Assembly (NCBI RefSeq): GCF_001761485.1
Contig: NC_090772.1
Location: 744,001 to 808,000 of the forward strand
DNA length: 64,000 nt
DNA from: Yarrowia lipolytica
Lineage: Eukaryota; Ascomycota; Dipodascomycetes; Dipodascales
Reading direction: 5' to 3'
Below are positions 42,301 to 53,941 of this stretch, piece after piece. The first letter of the stretch is position 1. Every line of letters begins with the position of its first letter. A program made the position numbers and the translations under genes. The notes beneath the pieces are model-generated. The model saw nothing but the letters and a program-made list of their open reading frames with translations. It had not been told where the DNA came from and did not search any database.

Positions 42301-45300
42301 GTGGGGGGTAAACCAACATACTCTCCGGGGAGAGCTTGCCATTTGAACTACTTGTTGGATCTCAATCTCCTCAAAGAAGATCCAATCAGGTTTGGTCTAT
42401 TTGAAATCGCCAATGTAGGCTCTGAGCTTATATGATCTCGAATGGGGTGTTTTTTGATCTCCAGAGGTTCCCAGCACTTCAATTGATCCATTTTGTCGTC
42501 TAAATACATCTCTTTATCAACTTCCTGGTCTTTTAAACCCCGTATGGAGTCATCTACAGCACTACGACAATCACGCGTGCACACTGTACCTTACACGCTA
42601 CCGTATCCTACAGCTTTTCTTTTTCGATTTTGTAGATTGGAAACTACACGGATAGAGTCTTTAGGCCTTTAGATGTCGCTTCCCATTTCTGGTACCCGTT
42701 ACAAACGAAATAGAGTGCCCAGTGTCTCACAATCACGTTGCTGTCGATCATGCATGTTGGACGACTAAAAAACTGTTGCCAAGTGCCGTTGGACGAAAAG
42801 GTGGAACAGAAATATCGAAAAATGGAACGCTGAGGACCAAACCCGAACGTATCGAGAAAGGGGACTTGTAAATGGAAGTCTACGGGCACCAATGAACAAG
42901 TGGATATTGATATCAGGACAGAACAGACGGAGACCCTTTCGCCTGCCTGATAAAGCCATCTATTAGATCTCTTTCGGAAACCGGTGCAACTCGCACAAAG
43001 AGAAGCCAAGAGACCTATCTCTGCGGAATACTGCACCACGAGACCCCTGCCAAGTCCGTGCTCGCATAATCGCTCAGCGCCAAGGCTTGGACACCGAATG
43101 GCGTGCTGCGTGGGGTTAGACAGGGACGGTGCAAAGTGTACGTACTGTACTGAACCATACATTGCATGTGCCAAGACGCTTCTCAATGCTTGAGGGATGC
43201 TGCCAAGACGTCTCAGTAAGAGTGACGCATCCTGACAAATTTCACGAGTCATGTTCTGCGTCCTTCTGCAATTTCGAGATTAATCTGATAAACTTGTCTA
43301 GTCTAACTACAAACCAACTATACAAATTAAGCTCCAAAGGAATGCTAGTTGAAGAGTAATATACGACATGAAAAGAATACGATAAAAAAGGATCTAGAGA
43401 TGCTACGGAAAATCTGAAAAGTGCATTCAATAGGAAATGAAGTCTTTGTTCGATTTAACAACTGCTCGCATCAAATATCGCGTCCCTACCACCCCATTGA
43501 TTTACTCCCATCTCACCAAACTCTAGCATAACCCACCCGCCCACCTTTTGGAAACACCTAAAATTCAACTTTTTCAAAGACACGAAAAAGCTCTTTCCGA
43601 AAGAACTGGGCTGTCAAAATGAGGGTCACGTGACTGCCTCAGAAGCGTATTTCCCGTCGACCACCGGTATATTGTATGTTTGGTGTCATCTGATGTCTGT
43701 GTATGTCTGTCGTGCCTATCAGACGTTGTCACGAGTTACTCCTGTCTCAAGGACTACATATCCGATGCTGTGTAGATGGATTAGATTGCATGCCAAGACT
43801 CCGGGATTTTCATCCGGTTGAATAACGAAAAGAAATACCACTTCCTGTGTCTGTTCCGTTTTTGTTTTTTTTTTCTGTTTCATCAGCTCATGGCAAGGCA
43901 CTGTTACCTGTGTCTCCCCAGACAAAGACCCTTCGCTTGGATCCTCAAAAGTGATCGTCTTTTGACGGGAACAAGAGCTGGAGCGAAAATAAACTTGCGG
44001 TCGAGGGTGGGCAGTGTCTCACTTAGCGCAAAGACGTCTGAAATTTGTCAGAGAAGTGTCTTGTATTTTTCCGGAGGGGAAAGGGGTATACGATCTTGGC
44101 TGGTGCTGGGATAGTGGGCTCTTGCAAGGACCATGGGGTGTGAGTATGCAAGCAGCTGGCATTTATTTCCCTATTGGTCAGGAGGCTTCAACCTACCAGT
44201 TAAGCACCTGGTATGATACGGCACGGCGCTGCTTCTCTTTTGCCAAGCTCATGCGCGATTTCTTATCGATTTCATCTTTCAGCCATACACTTCTTGGCGG
44301 AAGTCTATGTCGGGTAGATGGACTGGAAATAGAAGCACTGGATTTACAGTCCAGAGGCCACCGACACCAGAGAGGCACACTCGTATGTTCGGAATAAGAA
44401 TTAGCCATCTATAGTGTTGAGGGACGTGTGTAAATGTGTTGTATTGAGCTGACGCTGTCTGGGTATTCGTAGATGGGTCTGGTCGCAACAGTGTGTATAA
44501 GCGGCTGCTTCATCTATAATGTGTAGTAGCCACAGTACACTATAATGAACAAGACCTATCGTGAGAGCCATGCAATTTACAACTGATGAGAGAGTTTGGA
44601 GGATAGAACTTGAGTTAATGACGAAGACATGAATCACTCCGACTGGACCTTGATTCAACGGACACTTCGGTTATTGACTAGGTAAGATCCACGACATTAA
44701 GTTGGTGGATTTTAGTGGAGGATCATTGCGATTGGAGAAATCTCCGTATCAATGGGTCAATGGATCAATCGAGAATACCGATCTTGTTGATTATCAGTTT
44801 AGATTGTCTTTTGATTTGGTTGTCATCCACTCACACTAGTCTAAGTCGCATCATCCACCAGGGCCCATTCTGTCCCTTCTTTCTTTGATCCTCCAGGGTG
44901 TCCAATCAAGCTTCCCTATCAAACTCGGGAATAGCCTCCGGTCCAAAGTTCAAGGCTACTCTTGGCAATAGCTATTATAAGGGAAGGGGCATAGAGAGTC
45001 AGGAACAGAACAGCGGGGTACATAGAACGACACTAGGGAGCGGGGTGGAGGAGATGGGGGGTACGGAACGGCAAGGAGATGAAAGGAGCACCGAAAATCG
45101 TTCGAGCGATTGATAAAGATTAAGAATCTGGTCTCTTAGCTCGGTTTTCCCTTGTTGCTCCTGCCATGACCCCCACCGCCCACCCTACCAGAAATGATGG
45201 GCCAAGCTTTATTTAAACTCTTGCCAAGACAAGCTCTAGCATCTACCAAGTCGCCTAAGATGCATTTACTTTTTCTGGTTTTGCGTTTTTCCAAAGCCAA

Positions 45301-45410
45301 AATCCATCACTTCCTTCTCAACAATCACATTATCTTGGGCCGTCAAAGATGATATATAACAGGGCCAATCTCTTGATCGATTTCATCAGTACACCATCCA
45401 TTATCACATC
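39372..45410. other. Gene-free region of about 6 kb
   Basis: This is the longest interval without a recognisable gene. It holds imperfect GTGAGTCGTTCCTGA repeats (about 39605-39655), a 16-bp tandem array (39902-39965), TACTTGTA/TACAAGTA at 40886 and 41791 and TCACGTGA at 43626-43633. A minus-strand frame of 202 codons at 42644-43252 and one of 230 codons at 39501-40193 have no motif, atypical Cys/Ser/His-rich composition and, for the second, a 16-bp repeat running through it, so I do not call them genes. GATA-type sites lie near 45111 and 45330, close to the transporter. I see no transposon ends or tRNA. Confidence 0.5.
39902..39965. repeat. 16-bp tandem repeat, about 3.8 copies
   Basis: The unit is TATGAGTCGCGATGTG. 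The last copy is diverged. The length is not a multiple of three. Confidence 0.9.
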
Positions 45411-47300
45411 ATGGCATTTGCAGTAGAGGACAAGTACAAGTCGCTGTGCCAAAAGCTCTTCTTCTCTCGAGTCCCTGTTAAACACTACCCTCGAAAGCAC
45501 TGCAACACCAACGCCAAGGAACGAGGATGGACCACCACCACCGTCATTGTCGGCTGGATCTTCATCTACCTCTACGCCTCAGGTAAGACTATTGCCCAGC
45601 ATCTGTTCCCTTCCCTCGCCCCCTTTGCTACCTCCCACTTTTCCGGCCTGGCTCTTCTGTCGTCTCAGGCCGTTGTTGAATCAGCCATTTTCGTTGTTGC
45701 CCGACCCGCATGCGCCAAGATCTCCGATCATTTGGGCCGACTGGAGGCCTGGATCGTTGTTGTTGTGGCCCACATTATTGGAGCCGTTCTCTACGCCGCC
45801 TCGCCTAACATTGGATGCTACTTTGCAGGCACAGTCTTCTGGGAAATCGGAATGGTCGGAGGCCATCTGATGATGGAGCTGTATGCCGCTGATACCTCAA
45901 CCACCGAGACCCGAGTGTTAGCCTCCTACTTCATCCAATCTCCCTCTGTGTGGGCTCCATGGATCTCAGCCCCTGTGGTTGCCGGCTTCCTCAAGGTCAC
46001 CACCTGGCGATGGGGCTACGGATCCATGGCCATTATCATCCCCGGAACTTCTATCGGTATTATTATCACCCTGCTCTACATGCGACTGAAGTACGAGAAC
46101 AGACTCGGAGGCCAAGGAGACTTCTACAGCCCCGGAGGTCCCATGCGATTCATCAAGTCTTTCGATATCATTGGTCTGCTGGCGGTTGGAGGTGCCATGA
46201 TCCTCTTTTTCCTGCCCATTACCTTTGCTGCCGGAACTGACAAGTGGAAGTACCACTCGTACATTGCCATGCTCACCATTGGTTCTTTCCTCATGGTGTT
46301 CACACCCATCTGGGAGGTGTACGGAACAAAGACCCCTCTGATCCCCTGGAAGCTGTTCAAGTCGCGAATCATGGTCATCTCCTCAGCCCAGATGTTCCTG
46401 CTCTCCATGGCCAACAAGATCTACATCCCCTACTTCATCACCTGGCTGCTGGTGGTCAAGGGCCAGTCTCCCAAGGCCGCTACCAACGTCTCCTCCACTC
46501 TGATTGTCACCGCCAACGCCTGGGGTCTGTTTGCCGTTGCTCCCTACATGTGGTGGAGAGGCCACTGCAAGCGAGTCATTGTCATCGGTACCTGTCTGCA
46601 TCTGGTCGGTATCGGTATGACCTACCACTACCGAACTCCCCACGGATCGCTGGCGGTCATGATCATCGCCCAGGTCTTTGAGGGTGTGGGACGAGGTATG
46701 ATCTACATTCCCGCTGTCGCCATGGCTCAGGCAGTCTTCGACAAGCACAAGGTGGCCTCTGTCACCGCTCTGTACTACACCACTGGTGGTGTTGGACAGG
46801 TTATTGGTGACTCCATCTCCGGTGCCATCTACCGAACCCTCTACCCCAAGTACATTCACAAGTACGCCCCCGATATCCCCGCCAAGGACCTCAACATGAT
46901 CATCAACAAGATCAAGAAGGCCACCAAGTACCCCATGGGCTCCAAGGTCCGAACTGAGATCAACATGGCCTTCAACGAGGCTATGCGACACATGCTTCTC
47001 GGTCCCTTTGGATGCGTGGCCGGCATGATTGTTCTTTCTCTCTTCTACCCCATGGTCAACCTCAAGGAGGCCTCTGACGACGTCTACGATGCTCCCGACA
47101 ACTCCGACGGAGAGGACATCTTCACTCCTCACCCTGCTCCTGGCACCGAGGGCGATCTCGAGAAGCAGCACTCCGGAGACGAGAAGTTCGAGAGTAACTC
47201 CGAGAACGGCGAGCACACCAACTCTGAGGAGGGCAACCTGCCTCGAGTCTCCGCTGAGGCTGCTGCGGCCTCTTACATTAATAACACCCAGGTTTTGTAA
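45411..47300 (+). CDS. Major facilitator transporter, siderophore-iron (Sit/Arn/Str) type
   Basis: The 629-residue polytopic protein has about 12-14 membrane segments, from about residue 45 to 555. It matches the fungal siderophore-iron:proton symporter branch of the MFS, for example in DHLGRLEAWIVVVVAHIIGA (105-124) and FIQSPSVWAPWISAPVVAGF (173-192), then TWRWGYGSM. The N-terminus is short and cytosolic. The C-terminal 70 residues are acidic, polar and probably disordered. The likely role is uptake of ferric-siderophore complexes at the plasma or endosomal membrane; the substrate cannot be deduced. GATA-like sites upstream (TTATCTT near 45330, TGATAAAG near 45111) would fit control by a GATA iron repressor, which is inference. 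A GATATATAA motif lies about 60 bases before the start. Confidence 0.8.
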   Translation: MAFAVEDKYKSLCQKLFFSRVPVKHYPRKHCNTNAKERGWTTTTVIVGWIFIYLYASGKTIAQHLFPSLAPFATSHFSGLALLSSQAVVESAIFVVARPACAKISDHLGRLEAWIVVVVAHIIGAVLYAASPNIGCYFAGTVFWEIGMVGGHLMMELYAADTSTTETRVLASYFIQSPSVWAPWISAPVVAGFLKVTTWRWGYGSMAIIIPGTSIGIIITLLYMRLKYENRLGGQGDFYSPGGPMRFIKSFDIIGLLAVGGAMILFFLPITFAAGTDKWKYHSYIAMLTIGSFLMVFTPIWEVYGTKTPLIPWKLFKSRIMVISSAQMFLLSMANKIYIPYFITWLLVVKGQSPKAATNVSSTLIVTANAWGLFAVAPYMWWRGHCKRVIVIGTCLHLVGIGMTYHYRTPHGSLAVMIIAQVFEGVGRGMIYIPAVAMAQAVFDKHKVASVTALYYTTGGVGQVIGDSISGAIYRTLYPKYIHKYAPDIPAKDLNMIINKIKKATKYPMGSKVRTEINMAFNEAMRHMLLGPFGCVAGMIVLSLFYPMVNLKEASDDVYDAPDNSDGEDIFTPHPAPGTEGDLEKQHSGDEKFESNSENGEHTNSEEGNLPRVSAEAAAASYINNTQVL

Positions 47301-49716
47301 CCGGGCAAAAGTAACGATTTATGACTAGTAATAATATGTGTTTTGATTACATGAGTGCGAGTATTTGAGACATTGTGGAGCAACAGTGTTCATAAATGCT
47401 GGAACTGACGGCTGGATCTTTCAGTCTAGGGCTTCAGTGGACATTCTGAGATTAGTACCGTGGCCTAATTAAGGGATAGGGATGACCACACAAATGTTTC
47501 TGGATCCGTTGGAGGAGTCTGTGGGTGATTTTCAACTGCTTATAGTATCGTCTATACGAATTATTACTCTTATCGGACTTCTGGATCTTTCGCAATCCCC
47601 AGATCCTGTGATCTCATCGCTATGGCACGTGTTACAAGCGTAGATGGTAGCTATAGAACGGATTATGCTAGAATAAAGGGCATTGGTTCAATCCAGCTGC
47701 TTCCAGACTTACCCATGTCACTATTTAATTACTCGGACCCACGAATCGACTTCCCACGCAACTTACAATACCGTTGGTACATATTGTACAGCTTTTACCC
47801 ACCCAAATCAGATTAGACCTCACATCCACGGCACCGGTCTGGTCTCTTGTCGCTCCATCTACTGGATTCGTGCTTTAACTTGTCTCTTTTTTTACTCATT
47901 GTATGTTGTCTTTTTGTAGCCGTTGTAGCCGTCCGTGTCTCACATATCCTCACTCAATGACGAGTACAGCCACCAGGTACCGGGGAGGGGACGACTACAT
48001 TTCACAGCCAACTGTCCACAGTAGATAATCAAAACTGATAGACTTCTGCTAGCGGCAGGCAACATCTCTGGTCTCAAACCGGCTCTTTGTACCCACCAAA
48101 CAGGCACACTAGTACAAGTTAGACTCGAACTCTGGCCAGTGTGGCTGAAGTTAGACACACGTTTCACTTCCTAGTGAGTAGGAGGAGCGAGAGGACGGTG
48201 GGGTTTACATACCAGTATATACAAGTGGGTGCAAGTAATTGCCTGTAGGTCGCGCTGCTGGGGCCGACCTGATGGGGATGAACAAATGTGGTTCCAATAT
48301 GTCATCGTAGTGGTCGTCGATCTTGTCTGAATGGTCGCTAGGCGGTGCCGACTTCCAGTACACACTCCAGCCATCATGAATCAATCTGATCTACACAAGT
48401 CTTGGTAACAGCTCAACTCAGGCCTCAGATTCATCTCCAACAAACACCCCTTCTATCACGTGACTCCCCATCTATCCACCTCCACCCTTCTGGAGTTGAT
48501 CTTCCATGCAACCAGGTCTACCGATAAGGCGGCCAAAAAAAGTAAAACGAAAAATCGCAAAACGAAAAGCCCAAGACCAACAAGAGAAGATACTAACTCA
48601 ACCTGCTCGCTTAAAGGCTACAAAATTGTGTACTTGTACATTACCCGTGTTATCAATTCCATCGCGGTTTTCTAGGCGAGCGTTGGTTGTCTGTGTGTGA
48701 ACTGATTCATGGTAGGACGATCAACCGCTCTTTAACTACTGTTCAACTGCTGCACATGAACTACACTCAACTACTGATGTATCTCCATAAGTGGCAAGTA
48801 TCGTTTCAGTTCTCACACAACTACCACCACTGTCACCACCACTCATAGCTATGCTCTTACCTTCCTGTACCGGACCGACGATTAGTCTCTCCTTATCACG
48901 AATTCAACTGCGCGACCAAGACATAATCAGACAAATGTGCACGAACTCAGTTGCTCTATCCAATCACCGTTTGCCCATTTCCAATCTTCCAGAGCCAAAC
49001 CGCGAGCAACTATCCCTGATTAGGACTCAACAGGCTCTGGTTGAGACTCGAAGCATCTTAGATCGGTGCATACATGATGGGCTGTACAGTCGGACCATGA
49101 TGTGGGGGTCAAAGTGGGTTTTGAAGATTACGTCGGTAGCCGGGCGATAGTGAAAGTAGATGTGAAAGACATGACTTTGCCTGCACACTTGGCTTGCTGT
49201 TCCCTTTCTCATATTGTAGACATGATCTCCATGGCTATCCTAGCTTGACCAAAGGCACCGGTAGTTGTCCCACCGGAGTATCAGTCGCCATCAGCTGCAA
49301 CGCCTCATTAGCATCCCTATCCTCACCTACATCTAGCTTGAACTACAATGTAGTTACAATGATACTCGTAGTAGCTTCAAACTCATCCGCACAGCCCTCG
49401 TAGCAAACAACTATCAATAGACCCAGTTAATAGTAAGACAGGGGTATATCAGAACAGTCTCGCATCTTGTTGTCAAGGGCTCACGGATAGTAGCAGTCCA
49501 TGATCTTTGCCAGTATGTACCTACGAATGCTCTATCGTACTTATAGCAGCTACTTGCACCAGTCGGTGAAAGGTTCGACATCTGATGTCCGATAAGACGA
49601 TAAGAGCCTAAAGACACCTGTGGGAAGTAGCTCATGATTACTTGATCATGTGCATCTACTCTCGTCTACTTGTACTCGTGCTATTCACGGAACCAATCTT
49701 TTGTCTATCACCCTGT
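47301..49716. other. 2.4-kb convergent intergenic region
   Basis: No gene is seen. It contains TCACGTGA at 48456-48463 and TACTTGTA at 48631-48638 and 49667-49674. Short open frames lack motifs. Confidence 0.5.
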
Positions 49717-50784
49717 CTATCTAACAAGCAGGAAATAAATATAAATGAGCAATCTTGCGATCTTGTCTTTGATGAGCATGGTGATTCCCTGGGAAAAGAA
49801 GCCCTTGAGAATCTGGCCCTGACAGCCCTCCCATAGTCCAAGAACTCCCTCCTTCTTGATCGTATCCACCACCATCTGCGAGGCAGACTTGGCCTTGTTA
49901 GAGCCACTGTCAGACTTGACCTGAAGCCGGGTCTTGGCCAGGATGTAAGGATAGGTGATGAGACCGGCCAGAGACTTGGCCAGGGCCGAATAGAGGAACA
50001 ATTCGCCTCCAGTAGGGTTGTCTCGTCGTTTATAAGGGATCAGATTGGCCTTGAGAGCCTGGAAAAAGTAGTAGGTCAACGAGGGGTTGATGGAAAGAAC
50101 CACAGTGGCCTTGTAGCCTGTCCAGAAGCCAGTGATGCCCTTCTCCTTGTAGATATCCTTGGCGATCTGCACAGCAGAGGGTGTCTCGACGGTGGTGGGT
50201 GTGACAGGAGGGACCTCGGGGTTAACGCCGGTAATGACGTGACCGTACTTCTTTTCGGATGCGTGTGCAGCTGCCTCCGGGGTAGCTCTGTTGCTCTTCT
50301 GCACCAGAGCAGCAGTCTGCTGTCGGGTGACAATGTTACCGAGAGGAGAGGTGATGAATCTGCAGAAGATTCCGGCCAGTGATCCCACCAGCAATTCCTC
50401 GGCAATACCGAGGGTCTTGGGCAGACGGCCATTGGGCAGGCGTTTCATCTTGAGTCGGTTGTTTCGTAGGAAATCATAGGCGAAAAAGTAGAAGAAGGCG
50501 GACACCATGGTGGAGATGGTATCCTGAAACGCTCCGTCGTACAGTGCAAAGATGCCCTCGTTTTTGACAATCTTGGTGAACGCGTCCAGGAGAGACTTGT
50601 ACTGATCATCTTCGTCCAGGTAGCCCTTTTGAACCTGCAGACGAGTGGTGACCAGATCAAGAGGGAAAACAGCCAAGTTGGCCACAGCTCCTCCAATAGC
50701 TCCGGAAAGAGCGGAGGCTCCGGCGCTCATGTCCGATGGCTCGAAATTGGCGGCTCGCTCGGCGGCGGAATCGGGTTTCGACAT
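49717..50784 (-). CDS. Mitochondrial-carrier-family protein, peroxisomal Pmp47/Ant1-like
   Basis: The 355-residue product has the threefold carrier repeat, with signature starts at 41 (PLDLVTTRLQ), 147 (PLGNIVTRQQ) and 279 (PYILAKTRLQ). The first is canonical; the second and third are modified (Gly and Ile in place of the acidic residue), as often in peroxisomal members. An extended polar loop lies between the second and third repeats (about 160-205). The layout matches the Pmp47/Pmp34/Ant1 branch, which moves ATP/AMP, CoA or NAD across the peroxisomal membrane for beta-oxidation. The assignment to this branch is likely, the substrate open. The frame runs upstream to 50892, but residues before MSKPDSAAE are His-rich leader-like sequence, so 50784 is preferred. 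Confidence 0.8.
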   Translation of the reverse strand: MSKPDSAAERAANFEPSDMSAGASALSGAIGGAVANLAVFPLDLVTTRLQVQKGYLDEDDQYKSLLDAFTKIVKNEGIFALYDGAFQDTISTMVSAFFYFFAYDFLRNNRLKMKRLPNGRLPKTLGIAEELLVGSLAGIFCRFITSPLGNIVTRQQTAALVQKSNRATPEAAAHASEKKYGHVITGVNPEVPPVTPTTVETPSAVQIAKDIYKEKGITGFWTGYKATVVLSINPSLTYYFFQALKANLIPYKRRDNPTGGELFLYSALAKSLAGLITYPYILAKTRLQVKSDSGSNKAKSASQMVVDTIKKEGVLGLWEGCQGQILKGFFSQGITMLIKDKIARLLIYIYFLLVR

Positions 50785-53180
50785 GTGGAAAGTGTGGTGT
50801 GTGTGGTGAGCAACGTTCCGATGATGATGGAGATAATGACGACATGTAGGGTTGCAATTAGAGTTCCATCTAAGGGATATGGAGTGAGGCATTAGCGAAA
50901 GGGTGAGGGGATAAAAAGGGGAGATGTCGGTATCAATGGAATCCCCAGGGTTGAGCGAGTTGAATGGTATGATTCTTGTTTCGGTCAGATATATATTGAG
51001 AGATATGTTGTGACATTGGTAAACTGCATGGATTAGCTATAGTTGCGAGTTTTGGTCCGATTTCGATTTTGAAAGAACCAACATGGAGCCTGGTCAATCT
51101 AGAATGGATCTGTCTCATAAAATCCACGGGATTTTTACTTTTCACCCTCATATTCGTCATCCCTCTCGCTCGTCGTCCTCCCAAACGTACTGCGAGAGAT
51201 TACCAACTCTAAAAGAGCCTAAAAATTACGTGGTGCCGAAAGATTCTCCAGCTGTTAGTCTGTCCAGGGGCAACTGTCAGGTGGTGATGATGCTGTTTGG
51301 GAGCAGCTTTCGGTAAAGATATATAGACGCGATTTCGCTGCCATTTTCCTCTCCCAAAGAACCACTGTCCAACTACCCCGCTTTCAGGCACGCATCATGT
51401 CACAACCTCAAACCTCGGTTCGGCATGCAGCGTAGGCATAAGTCCGGGGAAGTTGTGTTTATAAAACAGACGCGGTGTGGGGAAGCACGGTAGGGTAACC
51501 GGAGAGTTGTGGATGGGCAACTGCAATAGACTGGTTTTTCTGGGTGATCTGACCCCTCCGCGTTGGCTACGGCTTCATACTGACGCCATATGATGTTGAT
51601 CTTTGACCGACTTTAATATGTTTGCCGAGTCATGGAGCGAGCTGATGCAACTTTAACCAGAGTTGTTATTGGTACACATGTCTGGGGTATAAATGCAGCT
51701 TCATGGTTATAAAGGGTCCAAGTTATTGTTGCTGTGGAACGGAGCGACATTACGGTAGCGGTTTGTATGGACAGGGTCTGTTTTTATCGCAATAACGAGT
51801 GTGGTGTTCTTGGTCGTGGTAGGGAGGGTATAGCTCTGATAATGGTGGCATGAGCTGTATCGAGAAGACGTGAATGGGTCACCGGATCGGACCTAAAATG
51901 TTGACAAGTGATTTGGGCTCGGACTCGAGATGAGTGCGAGCTCGACCTATCCTATGGTTGTGTGTCTGTGAGATAACTGGTTTGAAGTTTCCAAACATCT
52001 CTGATTGTTCCGCAGTTTGAGGGGAGGCTCTTTCTGCTGGACCCTTTCAACTATTCCTTAAGTAAACTCAACGTCCAGGTTTCGCGTAAAACAACGATAG
52101 CGGCAGATTTTAATAGGAGAAGGTAGTATAACTTTTGCATTTTTGTTGTATTACGTTTATCAAGAACCTTTATATCTATTTTATTATCTTCCACAGCTTC
52201 TGGAACACTGTTTTTGAACCCCCAGCCGACCATTTTCCTTAACTAAATCTCAACTAATGAGAGAGTTTTCTCCTTTTTTTTCCATATTGGCAATGGCCTT
52301 ATCCTGCAACCTGAACATCGGGTGTATTTGGTTACTGATTGATTATACCGTCATTTTCTCACGTTTACCGTAATTTACAACCCCATCATACGCCTGAAGG
52401 ACGTCCAATCTCCCCAAATCCCATGTCCGGGCCTTAGCATCCACCTATTAGTGGTGTTACATGGGTGATACTAGTGCTGGAGCTTGGGACCCATGCAATT
52501 TTGGGGCTCCTGAAAGGTCTCAAATTGGTTCACTTTGGTCCTCCGACTGAACTACTTGTACGAGTCCAGCACTTGTAGTGTTTGTTGGCTCATTAGCAAG
52601 AACAGTTGCTATCGGCCTTGTAAGAACAGACGTCTACTGTACATTCTGTACTGGTAGAATGAGCCAGTGACACCATGTCAGCTGTCAGCCATCAACTGTG
52701 GTGAATGAAGAGCGACTGGGTTATACAGTAGATTATCCACGTCTCCCCATAGCAATGTAACATGATGTTAGCACCTCCCATCAGCTATGGTACAGGGCTA
52801 TGTTGCAAAGCAGTTTAATTAGCTACAGTATTGGCGAACTTTTACGAATACTGTACCGGCCAGCAGCAACATCTGAAGTCGTCACTACTCGGCAATCTGC
52901 GACCTCGGAAAGAATTAAAAAATAAAAAAAGGGCTTATGTAAGCTGTAGCGTCATTTATCAGCCTATTTGGACCTCTTTCACGTCACTATTCTGGCTACG
53001 GTGCCAGTTTACGTCCTCTACTGGTCCGCGTACCTACTCGTATCATAGTTCTGGCCCTAACCCAAGCCACATGCAGTAATGTTGGTCTAAATAACTTTGG
53101 TGGTTGACTAAAAAAAGACAATCGCTTTGTCATATACAAGGTACAGTATAATGGAGAGCTTGTTCTTTGGGGCGGTACAT

Positions 53181-53230
53181 ACGATACTTGACGATACTTG
53201 ACGATACTTGACGATACTTGACGATACTTG
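53181..53230. repeat. (ACGATACTTG)5 decamer repeat
   Basis: Five perfect 10-bp copies. The last runs into TAGCTAC, creating the window-wide motif TACTTGTA at 53225-53232. Confidence 0.95.
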
Positions 53231-53420
53231 TAGCTACCTCCTGCTCCCCTAAAAAGGATGTTCTTTTGTTGTTTTTTTGTCGACATCGATGTGAAAAATC
53301 CGTCTTTACGACTCGCTTCCGCAGATAGATATATACTCCTCATATCCTCTCGATTCTCCCACTCGCACTCTTATCAGCGCATATACTTTCACAAGCAGTG
53401 CGAAAGGGCGAAAAGGAAAT

Positions 53421-53490
53421 GCAAGCGGAAAACGGCAAGCGGAAAACAGCAAGCGGCAAGCAGCAAGCGGCAAGCAGCAAGCAGAAAGCG
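53421..53490. repeat. AAGCGGCAAGCAGC-type repeat
   Basis: Irregular 7- to 13-base units built from GCAAGCGG, GCAAGCAGC and GGAAAAC. Confidence 0.85.
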
Positions 53491-53756
53491 GTCACGTTGA
53501 ATCAACCCCGTAAATTCATGGTCATGCTGACAGACTGGGTGGTGGAGATGGTGGGTGATACATGGCGTACGTAGACATTAGAGGCCGAGACGGGGGTGCA
53601 AATTGTGAGAGGAGAAGAAAGATCGTTAGGGAGGGCGGGCTGTTTATATGACCACAGTGGAGCAGCAACTGTAGCGCTCCGGCTCCCCTCCCCCGCCACT
53701 GTCTTGTATGGAGGAGGTGAGGTGCATCTGTCGCTCCTTGCCTTGTGCCACACCAG

Positions 53757-53781
53757 TCCCAACCCAACCCAACCCAACCCA
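53757..53781. repeat. (CCCAA)n in the CDC34 promoter
   Basis: Four to five perfect copies, about 165 bases before the CDC34 ATG. Confidence 0.9.
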
Positions 53782-53941
53782 AGATGCAGTCGACAAGAGA
53801 AAATTAGCCTTTAGGGCCTCCCACTCCTCAGCTGTGTCTTCTCATTTCTTCCAACTCTTCTCTCATCACACTTCAAATCACACCTCACAGAGAAAAAAAC
53901 CAGGGCCAAAAAAAAAAAACACAAAAAAAAACCTCGACATC

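Larger units (their letters stand above)
50785..53941. other. 3.2-kb divergent intergenic region
   Basis: No gene is seen. It contains TACTTGTA at 52553-52560, a five-copy decamer array (53181-53230), an AAGCGGCAAGCAGC-type repeat (about 53421-53490) and a (CCCAA)n run (53757-53781). Poly-A-rich leader sequence precedes the CDC34 start. Frames in 52800-53350 show no motif. Confidence 0.5.

Noticed and set aside
42644-43252. A 202-codon minus-strand frame in the gene-free region
   Set aside because: No recognised domain, unusual Cys/Ser/His content and no supporting splice or promoter signals. Left as a low-probability candidate.
46383-47216. A 277-codon open frame antisense to the transporter
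   Set aside because: Codon-bias shadow of the sense gene.
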